Source: Aptenodytes patagonicus (Eukaryota > Chordata > Aves > Sphenisciformes > Spheniscidae). From it: a DNA stretch of 64,000 nucleotides. The translations under genes and the position numbers were made by a program. The notes beneath the pieces were generated by a model. It did not search any database and had not been told where the DNA came from. It saw only the letters and a program-made list of their open reading frames with translations. This document shows, piece by piece, positions 51,731 to 64,000 of the stretch (position 1 is the first letter of the stretch; the number at the start of each line of letters is the position of its first letter). The stretch spans positions 113,887,378-113,951,377 of the forward strand of contig NC_134949.1 in the NCBI RefSeq assembly GCF_965638725.1, read 5' to 3'.

Positions 51731-53329
51731 TCCTAACAATACTCATTAATAAAATGTACTTAAGAACTATGGGTTAATTTATTCATGAGATTTATTGTTG
51801 CATCAATATTCAGTGATCTGAAATCATGAAATGCCTAAGCATGCAAGGAAGCATTGAAAAACTCATAAGCTTAAAATTAGCCAAATTCTTTGACACAGTG
51901 AGGCTGCAATAAGCAGATTTTTTTCTGTGGGAATCTTTATAATCTAGTGTAATCTGAAGTGCTAGCTTGGAGACTGACAGAAGCATCGATTACTTTTTTT
52001 TTTTTTTACATATTTCAGTAAAATACAAACTTTTAGAAAGTATAAAGCAAAAGCCAACCATATGGATGTCTAAAATTAACAGTATAAACTCAGGAACTGA
52101 GTCAGCCTTTTTTTTTTTTTCTCCTTGTAAAGCATAATGCAATGCTATAAAAATTAAATCCATTTGGAGTTCTGTTTCTTTACTGAAAGATCTGTATCTG
52201 CATGAGTTCCATAGGTTGCCATGCTATTTTGTTGGATTAATGACAAAAAACCCATGCATGTATAATCAGGGTAACGTGGTAGTACATTTCAGTTTCTGCA
52301 GGTCATTTATAATTTATGCAATTTGTTCCCTCTTTTTTAATGGCAACATTTTTCATTCAAAGTTGTGCTTCCCTCAGCTGCAAAATGGAGAGTCGTTCAT
52401 GTAATGTATGCAGATGGAAAACAGAAGGAAGGTCAGACAAATTGCAGCCTTGTGTTTTGCAAGAAAAGTATAATTCTACACCCTTCCTGAAGAAAATACT
52501 CAAATATACTTCAAAATATTGTTTAGAAGTACAGCAAAAGGACTGTGAAAATATTTATCCTATCATTATGTTGAAATAGCATGAAAAATAGTGCCATTTT
52601 CTTAAAAGTATATGATTGTCCAATGCCCATTCTGCTTATTTAGCCCTAATTTTGATCTGAAAAAAAGAGAAGCAAAATACAAAAGCTACATTCAAGGTAA
52701 ACAACAACAAAAAGCCCAAAAGAAATGAAAGTCCCAAATCTCAAAACTATGTGTATTTCACCATTATGAAACATAGTCTGAGGAAAAGTATTATGTTTTA
52801 AAGACCCTTTAACTAAAGATTAATAAAATTAAAATAGGCCCAGTTACTTTATGGATAATCAAATATTTTTCTGCTTTAGTTTTTAAGGTTAGTTCAATAG
52901 TATTGAAAACAAACTAAATATTCAATTACTTGGTTTCATTTTTATATTTGCATCTATATAAAATATTTAGGCTGATTTTATGCTCAATCTGTAGGTTATT
53001 AAAGAGGATCAGTAACAGATTTCTTTTTTACTAATTTTTAATGGTTTTATCAGAACTATCAACTGGTAAAGAAAATGAGTTGGATACATACTTGTTTGAA
53101 CAATGTGAAGGAAGGAATATTTGTTTCCCTAAAGCATTTTTAAAAGGGTTTAGTTTAAAATTGTAAATGGAATCCAGACATTTCCATTTCACCAAAAAAT
53201 AATCAACTCCAGTTGTAGATTTATCCATGAATATAAGCAAAAGACAGACAATTTATATAATTTTTTTTCTAAATAGAGCATAGCTTTTCAGTGTTGAAAA
53301 GCCAATTGTGTAAGTCTTTCTGTTTGACT

Positions 53330-53440
53330 TGTTATTCAGTGGAACGCACTGAAAGTACTACAGGGGAAATCTCTGTCATCATTTAGAGCCAAGTTCCTCA
53401 GTCACCTTAGAGAGAGTATTGTTACTGATGTAGTTTCGTT
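53330..53440 (+). mobile_element. Possible CR1 scrap
   Basis: The order 'CAGTGGAACGCACTGAAAG', then 'AGGGGAAATCTCTGTCATCATTTAGAG' vaguely follows the CR1 3' region, where 'GTGGAA(T/C)...ACTG' is followed by a 'GGAATCTCCATCATTGGAG' block. The match is short and poor, and may be chance. Confidence 0.25.
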
Positions 53441-56400
53441 ATCTATTTGCAGTGGATCAGCTTTCAGAAATCCAAAGGCACATACATGCCTTTAGTGGAA
53501 AAGTTCCTCACATTTTTTTTGGTATATCCCATTCAATTCCAGGGAGATAAAGAAACAAAGGCCAAAAAAAATTACCATGAAAGAAATGTCTTCATTAGAC
53601 AAATGAAGTTTCTGCACTCTATTTTTAGAACAGAGCGTATTCTTAAATTTATAAAGTCTAAGAAAACGGTATCTCTACTAAATCTATACTGTAAAAAACA
53701 TTAAGCAGTAAAGGGGACTAAAAATACAATAGGATTTACATGTTTATTAGCATAGCACTATTGAGCCCTAGTCAACAAAACTGCTTCTGTCAAAATCCTG
53801 GATACCACCCTTTTAAATTTCATTGGTTGTTTTTAATATTCATGACTTGCAACATTTTTGGGTGATAGCGCTTGAGTTGTGGTGAATCCAATGGTAAAGT
53901 AACTTCATTTAAAGGTCAAAGTTAAATTTCTGGGCTTAACAGGATGCTGCTAAGCTAGAAGTCAACAACATTTTCATAGTGAAGAAACACCTTTCACCAA
54001 TTCCTCACCATACCTTTAAAACTATTTGATTTCCTTAAAAAGTACAATTCAACTCAATGTGCTAAGTGATTCAGATGAACAGAAACAGAAGACAAATATC
54101 AACAATGTTCAAGAATTTCTAGGATGAATTACCTCAACAGGCACAAGGGCTCTGGAGGGCTATTCACAAAAAGGCCACCAAGGCCCTGCAACACTGTGGT
54201 CTGGTACTCGCTAAAAACATATGAGGAGTGAATCAAATCCTGGTTTTGCCCACTTCAGAGTAACAGCTTAAAACAAAATTGCCTGCGTCTCAGGTGAGTG
54301 TAGTACTACTAACCACCATCATCTGTGGTGTTCAGTCATATAACTCTATGGTGCAATGACGAGTTCCTAAGTACTCCTCCTGTTGCATTTTATGATATTC
54401 AGTGAGTTTAACCACTAGACTAAACATATCTTTCTCTCCCTCTGTCCAATGAGTATGTAAGTCACAATCACCGGGAGCTGAAGAATGCACGTCAGCAAGC
54501 ACCTCTCCTTTCAATATTTTAAAGATGTTTCCAAGGAATATTGTCATGTACTGAATTTTGTTTTCTGTTGTTCTCTTAAAAATTTCATGACATTATGTTA
54601 CTTTTCAGAATAGGGCAAAACTATCTCCTTCAAATGGGAAGTCTGGCTTTCTATGATCTCTTATTCATGAATGGGGTGAGATACTGTTTTTCTCTATTAC
54701 CTTACTACTACATATTTGGAGAATCTAGTATGAAACAAGTTTTTTCCCTTTGAAATAGGTATAATTGGGGGACATAAGACGGGTCCTTGAGAGAACAGAA
54801 TGGCTATATTGAAATGCCTGGATCTGAAGGGATCCTGGCTTTCCAGTTCTCCAAATTCAAAGAATCAGCAGTCATTAACATTGCTATCAGGCAGCAAGCA
54901 GATAACGTATTCTGTGAAAAAGCTCATCTCTTACAGAGTATAATGTATGTGTTCTGGTCTGGAAGATAAAAAATGTGTAGTAGACTGATGGAGCGAATGT
55001 CAGAATTCATTTGCTTCACCATAGGCAGAACTGTTGAACTATCAGAAAGAGTAATTCTGAAGTCGAGCCTCTAATGGACCCTGTACTACAAGGGGCAGCT
55101 GGACTAGTAACAGTGTGCCAGAGAAATCTGGAAATCTATAAACTGAATGCCCAGCTCCTTCCTCTTCAGAGGGGAAAAGTAGACTGAAAGGAACTAAAAC
55201 AAGAATAGGCAGATATGGATGTCAGTGGTGTCAAAGAGGGGAGCTCTTCCTCCTACAGAAGAGTAGTCTCTGTTTGCAATTTCTTGAAATGGCAAAGTAT
55301 CTTTAATTCAACAAGTAACTGATAGCATGCAAAGAAACTATGAAAATTGATCTGCTATGACTGACTGATGTTTGGATCTGCTGACTGAAATCAATGTTTG
55401 ATTAAATATTCACGATGTTATTTGTAGGTTGCATTGAGCATCTTAACAGTAAGATCAATACATTAACTATATTAATGAGGCTACACAATTGTTAACAGGA
55501 TAAATACAGTTCATTTGAGAAGATATTAAAGCAGCAAAATATTTAAGTTAACCCTTTATAGCAGCAGTTAAGGGACTGAGGATTTTTATTTTTTAAGTAT
55601 TCCCATTTATTACGTTAGTTCCTGCGATTTAGTTTTACATATAAAAGTATGTTATTTTGAAAGTAAATCACTACTAGACCTTAAATTACAAAATAACATC
55701 CAGTTGTCCATGTACAACATTTTCCAAATGTTTGGCAATCTTTTTTGCGAAGTATGCCTTCTTACCACATCATTAGGCCTCTCGACCACGTTTCCATTTA
55801 CAAAGTATACACTGATATTTTGTTCATGTTTGAGAGGCTTAGCATGATTTTTGCTTTCCTACTCTTTGTGGTGCTTAAGAGTAGGAGGGCAATGCGTGTG
55901 GGCATTAAACACGTTGTTTGAGTTCATTGTGCGTCAAACTATATGCCCAATGGATATTGGAAACTTAGGTCACCTCACCACCCACAGTCCCAAGGGGCCT
56001 TTGGGACAGCTGTAAAACACCGTTTCTGGCTGAAGAGTCTGACATAAGGGCTGCAAGAAAGGCTGCAGGCTGCAAGGGATATTGCTGGACAAAGGTTATC
56101 CTAGTAAGTGCCAATATTTTTCACTGCCTCTTACAGAAGAAGAAACACAAAGTGGCCATGTTGGAAGGATAAAGACATTTCACTCTCTTGGTGCATCCTG
56201 AGAGATTTTTTTCCCAGTCAACCAATATTTTTAACAATTATTCCGGTTGTCTCCAAAGTCAAACTCCCCAGCTTTTCTGTTTTTTGTGTTATTGCTACGC
56301 TAATAAACACAGACATGTACCATAGGAATTATTCTTAAGACTAAGTCAAAATAACTGAGTATTCCAAATGTATGATTCAAAGAAGGATAGAGTTAGTTAG

Positions 56401-56805
56401 CCAATTCAGCAATGAGACTCCACATTCATCTGCAAGGACTAGCTTTCGCTAGTTTCCATTGTTATCGGTGGGGCAGTTTCAAAACAAAATCCATGCAATT
56501 TTATCACAATTTTGAAAATTTGTCCCTAATTAATTTCCAGTTAACCCATCACGAGTAACAGTACTATACTTATAATATCAACCATTGATTGTATTCATAT
56601 TTATAAAACAATATACTTATATGAGTTTCTATTGTGCGAATTCATACATAAGGTAGAAGAGTGAAATTATTTGATTATTAGCATTGCTCATCTAAGTGGT
56701 AAACTCTTCTAATGGTGGGTAATTCATTGCTATATCTATACAATTTCTATTCTGATTTTCTGTCTCTGTGTGTGTGTTAAAAAAATGGGCAAACCTGTAA
56801 TTTTT

Positions 56806-56822
56806 TGTTTGTTTGTTTGTTT
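56806..56822 (+). repeat. (TTTG)n microsatellite
   Basis: Four tandem GTTT units preceded by a T run. A GT-rich run (CTGTGTGTGTGT) lies about 35 bp upstream. Simple tandem repeat. Confidence 0.85.
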
Positions 56823-59800
56823 TGGTAAAAATTTACAATGTTCCTAACATTCATACTCTGGGCTAATTAAAGTGGAAATCTGAATGTAGATTGTTAAACT
56901 GTAGAGTTAAGCATGATACAATAGAACAAACAGTTACTTCTTTCTAATCAGTGTAATGTAAAAGTTTCATGAAGCCAGGGCAATGAATCAGAGTTCCTTC
57001 CACATCAGTTCTTTGGTTTTTCTTTACTTGCTATTTTTATGAGGAAAGAAAAAGGAGGAAGAAGATGCTCAGCAGTTCATTATTATAATTAAACTACTAA
57101 TACATTTTATCTTTAATAGGTAACTATAATTCTAAACTTTAGTATAGTACAGGTAACTATCGCTTTATTTTGAATAAAGGTGAAGAAAAATGGAAATGAT
57201 AAAGGATTTGCTTCCTTTAAGAGTACAATCACTACTTTGGAAATATAGATGCTTTAGATTATAACTGATAGAAAAGCACAGGTAAAGCATAAAACCAAAT
57301 AAATAATTAAAAGAATTCTACTTTTTTTTTTTTAATATGGAACTCCAATGAAAGTTCAACTGTAAGCATAATTATATGAAACTGTAGGCTTTTTCCCCTA
57401 CTTTACCAAAAAGTGCCGGGGATTTTTTTTTTTTTGAGGACTTATAAATTGGTTGGGAGTTTGATTGCCTATTCATTGCTTGTTGTAGACTTCTTATTTG
57501 TTCAGCACTGATCTTCAGAAAATGTGTGTTACTTTTTTTCATATACCTCCTTAGGGAGCAATTTCTGAGAGTAAAAAGGGTACCCACATTATCCAGTGAT
57601 TAAAGTTACATAACATTCTGGTGTAACACAGCTGGTCAAAATAGACATTCGTAAGAGTACTCTCACAGGTACATTAAGTGTCTCAACATGAAAGATTTCA
57701 ATGCAAGTTTGACTTACATTCACTATCATGTCTAAAGAATGAAAAACATACATACATCATCATAATTTCTTGCATTTGTTGCCAGTTTGCTAAAGAGGAA
57801 TTATGATGGATAGGTATCAGTTATTGTGTTGCCATGTTTTTGTCACTTATTTTACTAAGTATTATAGTTTAAATAGGGAATATCCATGTTTTGTCTTATT
57901 ATCAGAAAATACGTGTTTAGGAACACAGAGGGCTAAGCTAGTCATTTTATTCTCTCAGGAAATTAGTGAGAAGTGTGACTGTTTTGTTTAGTCAGGTGTC
58001 CATTTCATTTTTTTTTGTTGCTTTATTAACTAATTATGACTAAATCAAGCGACCATTAGTGTAAATAACACAAAGAGTTGGGGGGTGGGTGTGGGTGTTT
58101 TTTAAACACGTCATAACATAAATTTCTTTAAACGTTTACTACTTATACAACAAGCTCCCAGTTATTTACTGGTGGTATAGTTTGACTATTTTTCTTGCTT
58201 TGTAGCTAGTTCTTTTCCTTCTCCTCTCTTCTCCCCAACAAAATGTCACGATTTTGAATCAATACGTTTTGGAGTCAGTCTGCCATGGCATCTCAGCAAA
58301 TGACAGTTCAGCATGTCACATAAGCTTTACTGACAGGTTTCCTGGGCTACAGCATTGGTTTAATATAAGACAATGCTAATTCAGCTCTGTAGTGTCACTA
58401 ACTAATGCCTTGGGACCCAGCCAAAAATCAGTGTCTACAACTTGTGAAGTTCTTTTCAAAAAGCAGTTTTGCTATCAAAGAGACTGATTTTATATACGTA
58501 AACTTGGTGTGGAGAAAATTTCATTATTCAGTTAACTTGTATTTCTAACAGAGTGGATGTCTTTTTTGATCTAACATAGTGGTCAGTGCTTTTTAACAAA
58601 TCATGGAATTTGACATAACTCATCTTTTCCAACTTCATTGCAGATATTTCCAAGATCTGTACTTTCAGAAAAGGTCTCAAATTTTGCTTTAGCAGTTATG
58701 TCATTGTAACACTTGCCTTTCTTCCATGTCATGAGTTACCCAACACAATTTTATTTTTATTAATAGATCTATAAACATACAGTGCTTGCAAAATAAGAAT
58801 ATCTGTCAGCTGCCTGATTTGATGCATCACACTTTCATTTTGCATTATTTTCCACTAAAGAACAAATTAAGAAATGATCAGGCATGCTGCATCACATCTT
58901 GATGGACTTTTAGACAAAATTTGACACCAACATTTTTATGTTTAAAAAATATATGAGTGTTCATTTCACCTAGAACTCAAGCAATTATTTAAAGAGAACA
59001 CAAGTGTCAAAAACTGATGAATCCTACACTTACATTTGGAGATTATTTGTCGTATTATTTACCTTGCAATGCTAGGCCTCTTAGTAGCTATATACTTACA
59101 CCATTGCTTACATTTAAGCACAGAATAGTGGCTCAGTCTCAGTGGCTTTCAGGGGACTATAGTCACAACGTCTGAAATTAAATTCACGTCTTTGCAAAAG
59201 CTTATATTATCCCATCCTAGCTTCTGAGATAATCGGAGTTGCTAACAAGCAACTTGTGACTTCCTATATGCGTATAATGATATAGACCTGCCTGGAGGAT
59301 CCAAGATCTGCTAATCTGTTACTTGTAAAAAATGGAGGGTACCTCTTCCTTCTACCTTTTCAGAATGCTCATCTTTAGTATTTATAAGGGTTATCTTCAA
59401 ACTGCTTTTCTAAAAATGTGATTCTCTTGTCAAGCACTGCATTTCAGAATCACTTCCAGGTTCAGATACAGAGCTGGTAAAACTTACCTACATGTTTAGA
59501 TTTGGGTCATCTTTGAATTTGTCTAGCTTTCCTAAGTGTACTGTGAAAGCTTAGAAATATACATGTATTTTAAACCACCAATCTTTAAATGCTGTATAAT
59601 AAGCTATAGACAAAAATTACTATTTAAAATTTAAAATTATATTTTAAAACCTTTCCTAAAATGTACAACTCTCTTATCCTCACAAATGTTCCAGTATACA
59701 CTGAAGATGCTACATCTCCAAGAGCGAGACTTCTATGATTTTCCTATTATCCTTAGTTTTTGCTCATTATATGAACCTTGGGCATCATTTCCATTTCCTT

Positions 59801-59848
59801 CTCTTTACCACAATCTAGAGAGGTACTAAAACTTGAAATGACACAAAA

Positions 59849-59990
59849 TAAATCAATACATATTTCTGACTATTTTATTATGCCGTTATCACGGAATGTT
59901 GTATCAAGTTAATTAAATATAAGGAAGTGGGAATGCAAATTGTTATTTAGCTTCCTAAAGAGAGAGAAAAAAACCTGGTTTGTTACACTA
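59849..59990 (+). repeat. Dispersed direct repeat, copy A (unknown family)
   Basis: The segment AAATCAATAC-A-TATTTCTG... at 59850-59895 aligns with 61169-61214 at 37 of 46 positions by eye. A second matching block (GGAATGCAAAT, then ATTTAG-TTCCTAAAGAGAGAG) follows about 35 nt later and again matches copy B. The two blocks occur in the same order and strand. I do not recognise the family. It could be an old transposon or SINE remnant or a local duplication. Confidence 0.6.
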
Positions 59991-60215
59991 ACTGGAAGCA
60001 GAACATATGAAATAAAAATTACACTCTTTTCTTCCCAAACTCTACTTTAAGAATTAATCATAAGTCCAGTAGGGGAAAAAATCTCATATTAATTGACCTA
60101 TATTACATTTTTATAGTTGGAGCCCCAACCCACTACTTCCCCTAGCATGAAGGCAATTTATTTAAGGCAATTCATTATCTTTACCATCTAAACTAAATCC
60201 CTGTTTTATTTTATT

Positions 60216-60229
60216 AAAAAAAAAAAAAA
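60216..60229 (+). repeat. A14 homopolymer tract
   Basis: Fourteen As within AT-rich sequence; no retroelement recognised beside it. Confidence 0.9.
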
Positions 60230-61167
60230 GGCAAAACATTAGTCAAGGACTCATAAGACCACTTCACTGTAGAAACAATACATTTGATAATATATATGGC
60301 ATTATTCCAACAAAGTTTAGTCCTAATGCTACAAATGTTAAAAAGCCTATGAATTTCATTTATTTCAGTGAAACCATTCACATAAATTAACAGGAACATT
60401 TTTGTGCTTACACTGCTTTGCATTCCACATTCCTATATGCAATTTTCTCTGTGTCAGCCACCTAATTTTAATCTTTGTTTCTGAGGAAAAGGGGAAAGAT
60501 AAGTGGCCCCCTTCCCCCACAATGCCTGAACCGATTTTGGATTGATGGTGCAAGGGATTTACAGCAATACATCACAAATAGGAAAATGTCTAATGTAAAG
60601 GCATCTTCATTTCTGTCAATTTAGCATGTATCCTAAGTGGAACAGAGTGAAAATTAAACATCAAAAAAAATAAAAATCATCAATATATTTTAAGACAGGC
60701 ATACTGTGAAGCTGTCAAACAAATTATGCTAATTACAGACCATCTCTAATTTTTTGAGCAGAGATTTCTTGTACATACTTCTTATACATACACTTTGCTC
60801 AGTAACATCAAAGGGTAATCACAGAGCTAAACTATAAAAAATATTTCAGACGAGAGTAAAATTGGGATATGGTGTGAAATCTAACTATATTTCTATGAGC
60901 GTGAGTGAAGCACAGTGGTTGTTTAGGGCACTGAACTGTCTTTAGGGCTGCTCTCTTATTTCTTCTCTTCTCTAACTTCCTCTCTCCTCCTTACTTTCCT
61001 GTCACCATACTGCAGAACTATGGCCTTGAATCATGCAAAATGCACTTCAGTTTGCATGCAGAGTGACAACATTATGCCAAGGACTGGATTTAGCGCCATT
61101 CCTTCAAATTTTTAGCTAGGGTTAGCTTCAAGACTATCCCTAATAAATTCCCCAAATACCTAAAAAG

Positions 61168-61305
61168 CAAATCAATACCTATTTCTGGCTCATTTGTTAT
61201 GCAATTATCAGCGAGTGCAAAGCAACACATAGAATAGTAATTTAAAACAAAAAAAAAAAAAAAAGGAATGCAAATAAATACTTAAATTCCTGAAAAGAGA
61301 GAAAG
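61168..61305 (+). repeat. Dispersed direct repeat, copy B with inserted A16 tract
   Basis: This is the partner of the segment at 59849-59990. It shares AAATCAATACCTATTTCTGG..GTTATGCAATTATCA and, after an intervening A16 run (61249-61264), GGAATGCAAATAAATACTTA and TTCCTGAAAAGAGAGA. The A-run sits exactly between the two matching blocks, where copy A has unrelated AT-rich sequence. This suggests tract expansion or insertion after the copies separated. Confidence 0.6.
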
Positions 61306-61500
61306 CAAGAACAGAGCAGCAAAGCCAGCAGCTGCAGAGGTCGTGCTGCACGTGTCTGCTGTCCCAAAGGAGATTGGGATCCAGCCACCTGCCAGGGCAG
61401 CTTGTTCAGCCAGCTCCGCGTCCCACTTGGGCTGTTCCTCCTCCTCACCCCAGATCCACTGAGGGCAGGCAGCGAGCACGGCAGGTGGCAGACATCACAA
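61306..61500. other. GC-richer patch
   Basis: About 190 bp richer in G and C than its surroundings, with about six CpGs and CAG/CTGC-rich words. Short overlapping open frames of 65-72 codons on both strands carry no family signature. Confidence 0.45.
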
Positions 61501-63715
61501 ATACTTATCTGTTTGAGGTAGTTCTGTGCCCGGCATTATATGTAATGGCAGCTGTTGTAAGCACGATGCTTGTGGGACAGCATAAGAGGTAAATATAATC
61601 TCATATATCGTATATTTTAATTTTGTATTCAAGAAACAATCAACCCTGAAACATCTGTTAGTAGCTTACTAACACCCACCCTGTCATGCTCATTAGTGCA
61701 ACAATAAAAAATACTGTATCAAAAACTAAGCAATCTGCATAAATACATGTTTGGCTCTATCACTAAAAGTTATAGAGTAAAAAAACCACATCTCCTTTTG
61801 CATCCTTCACCACCCTGGCCGATTAAAAGCATGTCTAAAATTCATTTGAAGCTACAGTAACACAGCAGACGGCTGATGGCAGAAGGGAGGAGGGCCTTTC
61901 CAGCACGGTAGACCGCATCCTCAAGCACTGAAGGTCAGTAGGGAAGTGCTATGTCAGTAGAGACGCCCTGATTTATACCAACTGGAGATTTGACTCAGCA
62001 TGTACAGAATTAGCCAGCCCGCTCCCTATCACTGGTCAGTTAAGACAATAATTCTTGGTACATATCAACGAATGCTTTTCTTAGTATGACTCCATGAGTC
62101 CTTTTAAAATAGATTTTGCTTTGATTCTGCTATAGGAAATTTCCTTTGACCTATAAAAAAGTGCACTGGCCTTTTAGACTAAGTCTTCTTGTTCTTAATA
62201 GGAAACATCAACTGCATCACTCAACAATTGAAAGGCATTTGCTCCTGTGTACATAATCCTATTGTTCAGTTGACTAGAGGGATAATAGATTTTTTTATGC
62301 TTCCTTCCCCTAGTATCTAACTATTATGGTAGCTCACAAGAAAACAATTCATTTGGAAAATAAGTGGAGCATAATAATTCCCAAAACCTCTGTTTTCCTT
62401 TAGCTCTATCTTTTCACTACATAGCAACATCTACAACATTAAATTCATATTTACCCCACTTTTTAAAGCAAAAGAAAACAAGCAAGCATATCCCCAGAAA
62501 CTGTATCTACTGTAATGAAATCCCTATGCAAACTGTGGAATCCATACAATTACATACAGAATTTTCCAAGGACCTCCTTGGCAGTCTTTTCCAGTTCCTC
62601 GGCTCTAATACATTTCTCTATAGCTTCATCAAGAGATTAAAGGAACTTTTTGAGTAGGGTGGAGCTTTTTGGCTTTAACATAACATAAACATGCCATATA
62701 ATATTTCTTTCCTAAACACAATTTTGGAACCCTCCCCTCAGAACTGAGCCAAGTCCACAGAGTATGTCAGCATGTCTACAGTATGTCCATGTTTTGGTAT
62801 AAAGGGGGAAGGAGAGAGCTTCAGTTTCCTCCAGCATGCCCCACTTCCAAGACCACAGGCCCACTTTTTGTTTTCACTAGAAATTAAGCCTGCTCCAGCT
62901 GCAAACCGCCTTTGGTATCCATCAGCATGCACAGAGGGTCTTCACAACGAGATCTCACTACAGCAGGGGATTCTTGAATCTTTGATGAGAAGTGTAGAGA
63001 GAAAACTGTATGTGTGTGAGAACAGCCCAATCCTGCTGCATTATTTACCGATACTTTTTTATATTACTATCAATGCAAAACTGGCTGAACAATGAGGTTA
63101 GACAGAAGCTATGCTGGAAAACAGTGCAGGCCTTCAGTGTCACAGGTAACGCTATGCCATTTTATAATCAAATTATATTAGACATCATCCACCTTATTTT
63201 AGCAAACTTTTTTTCAGAATTAGAGAATTTTTACAATCGCTTATAGAGCAACAAATTACAAAATCTGAATGAGATTTCATTTCAACCAGAGGAAGTCTAG
63301 TTCAGCGTGTTTGCTTTCTAACGAGGTGGCAACGTGCTGAGTCACCCAAAAAATCTGAAAGAATCACTGAACAGCAAATGCTTCCCTCCATCCTCCTCTT
63401 TCACTTACTGCAATGCAGTTAGGTCACATTTTTGTGGTGCATATTCTCAACAAGAGATACAGGACATGGGTTCAAAAGAAGCTGTGTTCCTTTAAATCTT
63501 TCTGCTGTCATCTCTCCTTGCATTCTATAATGGCAAAGGTCCATAGGTAAGTGTGTGTAGGTGTAATTCCAGTGAATTACTTGACCCTCCTCCCCCCCAA
63601 TTATTCTCTACTCACACATCTTTCAAAGCACTAATTCCCTTTGTACCAAAGCAAACTTCAAGTTATACCTGTTCAGCATTTAAACTTTAAAAAGTGCAAT
63701 GTGAACACCTGTTTA
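61501..63715. other. Non-coding sequence, no gene seen
   Basis: Open frames of up to 107 codons occur (62772-63095, plus) without recognisable domains. An AP-1/MAF-like site (TGCTGAGTCA, 63335-63344) is the only motif that stands out, and one such site is expected by chance in a window this size. Confidence 0.7.
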
Positions 63716-63719
63716 AATT

Positions 63720-64000
63720 GATAGCCATCTGTTTTCTTGATAAATCAAAACCTTAATAACATGGAATTAACAGATGGAAAGCAAGGCCTAGACTCTGAGC
63801 GGGTTACTGCATGCTTTGAGTTAACATAAAAAGTGGTATTTTTAATGAATCATTCACATCCTCCATTATTCTGTTTCCATCTGTCTGGACTGATAACCAT
63901 CAGCGTTCATTTGCTCCTTATGGGATTTGCCATTCAAAGGCAATTGAAGATCTTTTAGGATTTGGCCCATATTAAATGGATACTTGACTATCGAGAATGC
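63720..64000. promoter_or_regulatory. Candidate enhancer-like segment at the window end
   Basis: Three CAGATG/CATCTG E-boxes lie within about 160 bp: CCATCTGTT near 63725, AACAGATGG near 63769 as its exact inverted partner, and CCATCTGTC near 63878. GATAA-like and TTAATGAATCATT-type sites lie between them. The sequence is complex and free of simple repeats. This is inferred from motif content only, and the segment may continue beyond the window. Confidence 0.25.

Larger units (their letters stand above)
51731..59845. other. Non-coding AT-rich sequence, no gene seen
   Basis: The stretch contains T-tracts at 51994-52007 and 52108-52120, a possible CR1 scrap near 53330-53440, a 9-bp bulged hairpin at 55987-56007, a TTTG microsatellite at 56806-56822 and a G-rich run at 58080-58097. 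Open frames are at most 87 codons and unrecognised. Confidence 0.75.

Noticed and set aside
54205..54265. AATCAAATCCTGGTTTTGCCCACTT, resembling the MIR SINE core
   Set aside because: Only about 25 nt match and the flanks do not continue the MIR consensus. Too short to annotate.
54790..55300. Less AT-rich, gene-like stretch considered as a processed pseudogene or retroviral remnant
   Set aside because: I could not match its translation in any frame to a known protein family, and saw no terminal repeats or poly-A tail.
58612..58640. CATCTTTTCCAACTTCATTGC, resembling the extreme CR1 3' end
   Set aside because: No upstream CR1 body and no tail repeat. The match is too short.

Overview
This 64 kb window looks like vertebrate nuclear DNA with no recognisable protein-coding gene. 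It is AT-rich throughout. The longest open reading frame on either strand is only about 149 codons, and none of the open frames resembles a protein family I know. There are no bacterial-type operons, ribosome-binding sites, tRNA or rRNA genes, or CRISPR arrays. The best taxonomic clue is the repeat content: the only interspersed repeats I can identify with confidence are old, decayed CR1 LINE fragments. I see no L1, Alu or B1-type SINEs and no intact transposon. Low repeat density with CR1 as the main retroelement points to a bird. A crocodilian or turtle is possible, but those genomes usually carry more CR1. The window is best read as intergenic DNA or a very large intron on an AT-rich macrochromosome.

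Layout. Positions 1-8.6 kb are unique AT-rich sequence with small hairpins and two weak old-repeat candidates. A CR1 fragment in minus orientation lies at about 8.66-8.92 kb. At 10.07-10.13 kb there is a two-part hairpin, and at 10.44-10.51 kb a splice-acceptor-like tract runs into a short open frame. GC- and CpG-richer patches of 100-300 bp stand out at about 13.0-13.3, 32.6-32.7, 34.5-34.7, 35.8-35.9, 39.0-39.25 and 61.3-61.5 kb. The clearest repeats are an old CR1 3' region in minus orientation at 20.53-21.19 kb and a related, longer one in plus orientation at 50.72-51.73 kb. Around 36 kb, and at several other places, clusters of homeodomain-, SOX- and nuclear-receptor-like motifs make plausible enhancer candidates. 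A diverged direct repeat of unknown family occurs at 59.85-59.99 and 61.17-61.31 kb.

Nothing here forms a gene system or pathway. The points most worth a second look are the unknown repeat pair near 60-61 kb, the perfect-arm hairpins at 10.1 and 22.7 kb, the candidate regulatory block near 36 kb, and the isolated CpG-rich patches. Family assignments come from remembered CR1 consensus features, without any database search, so boundaries are approximate.
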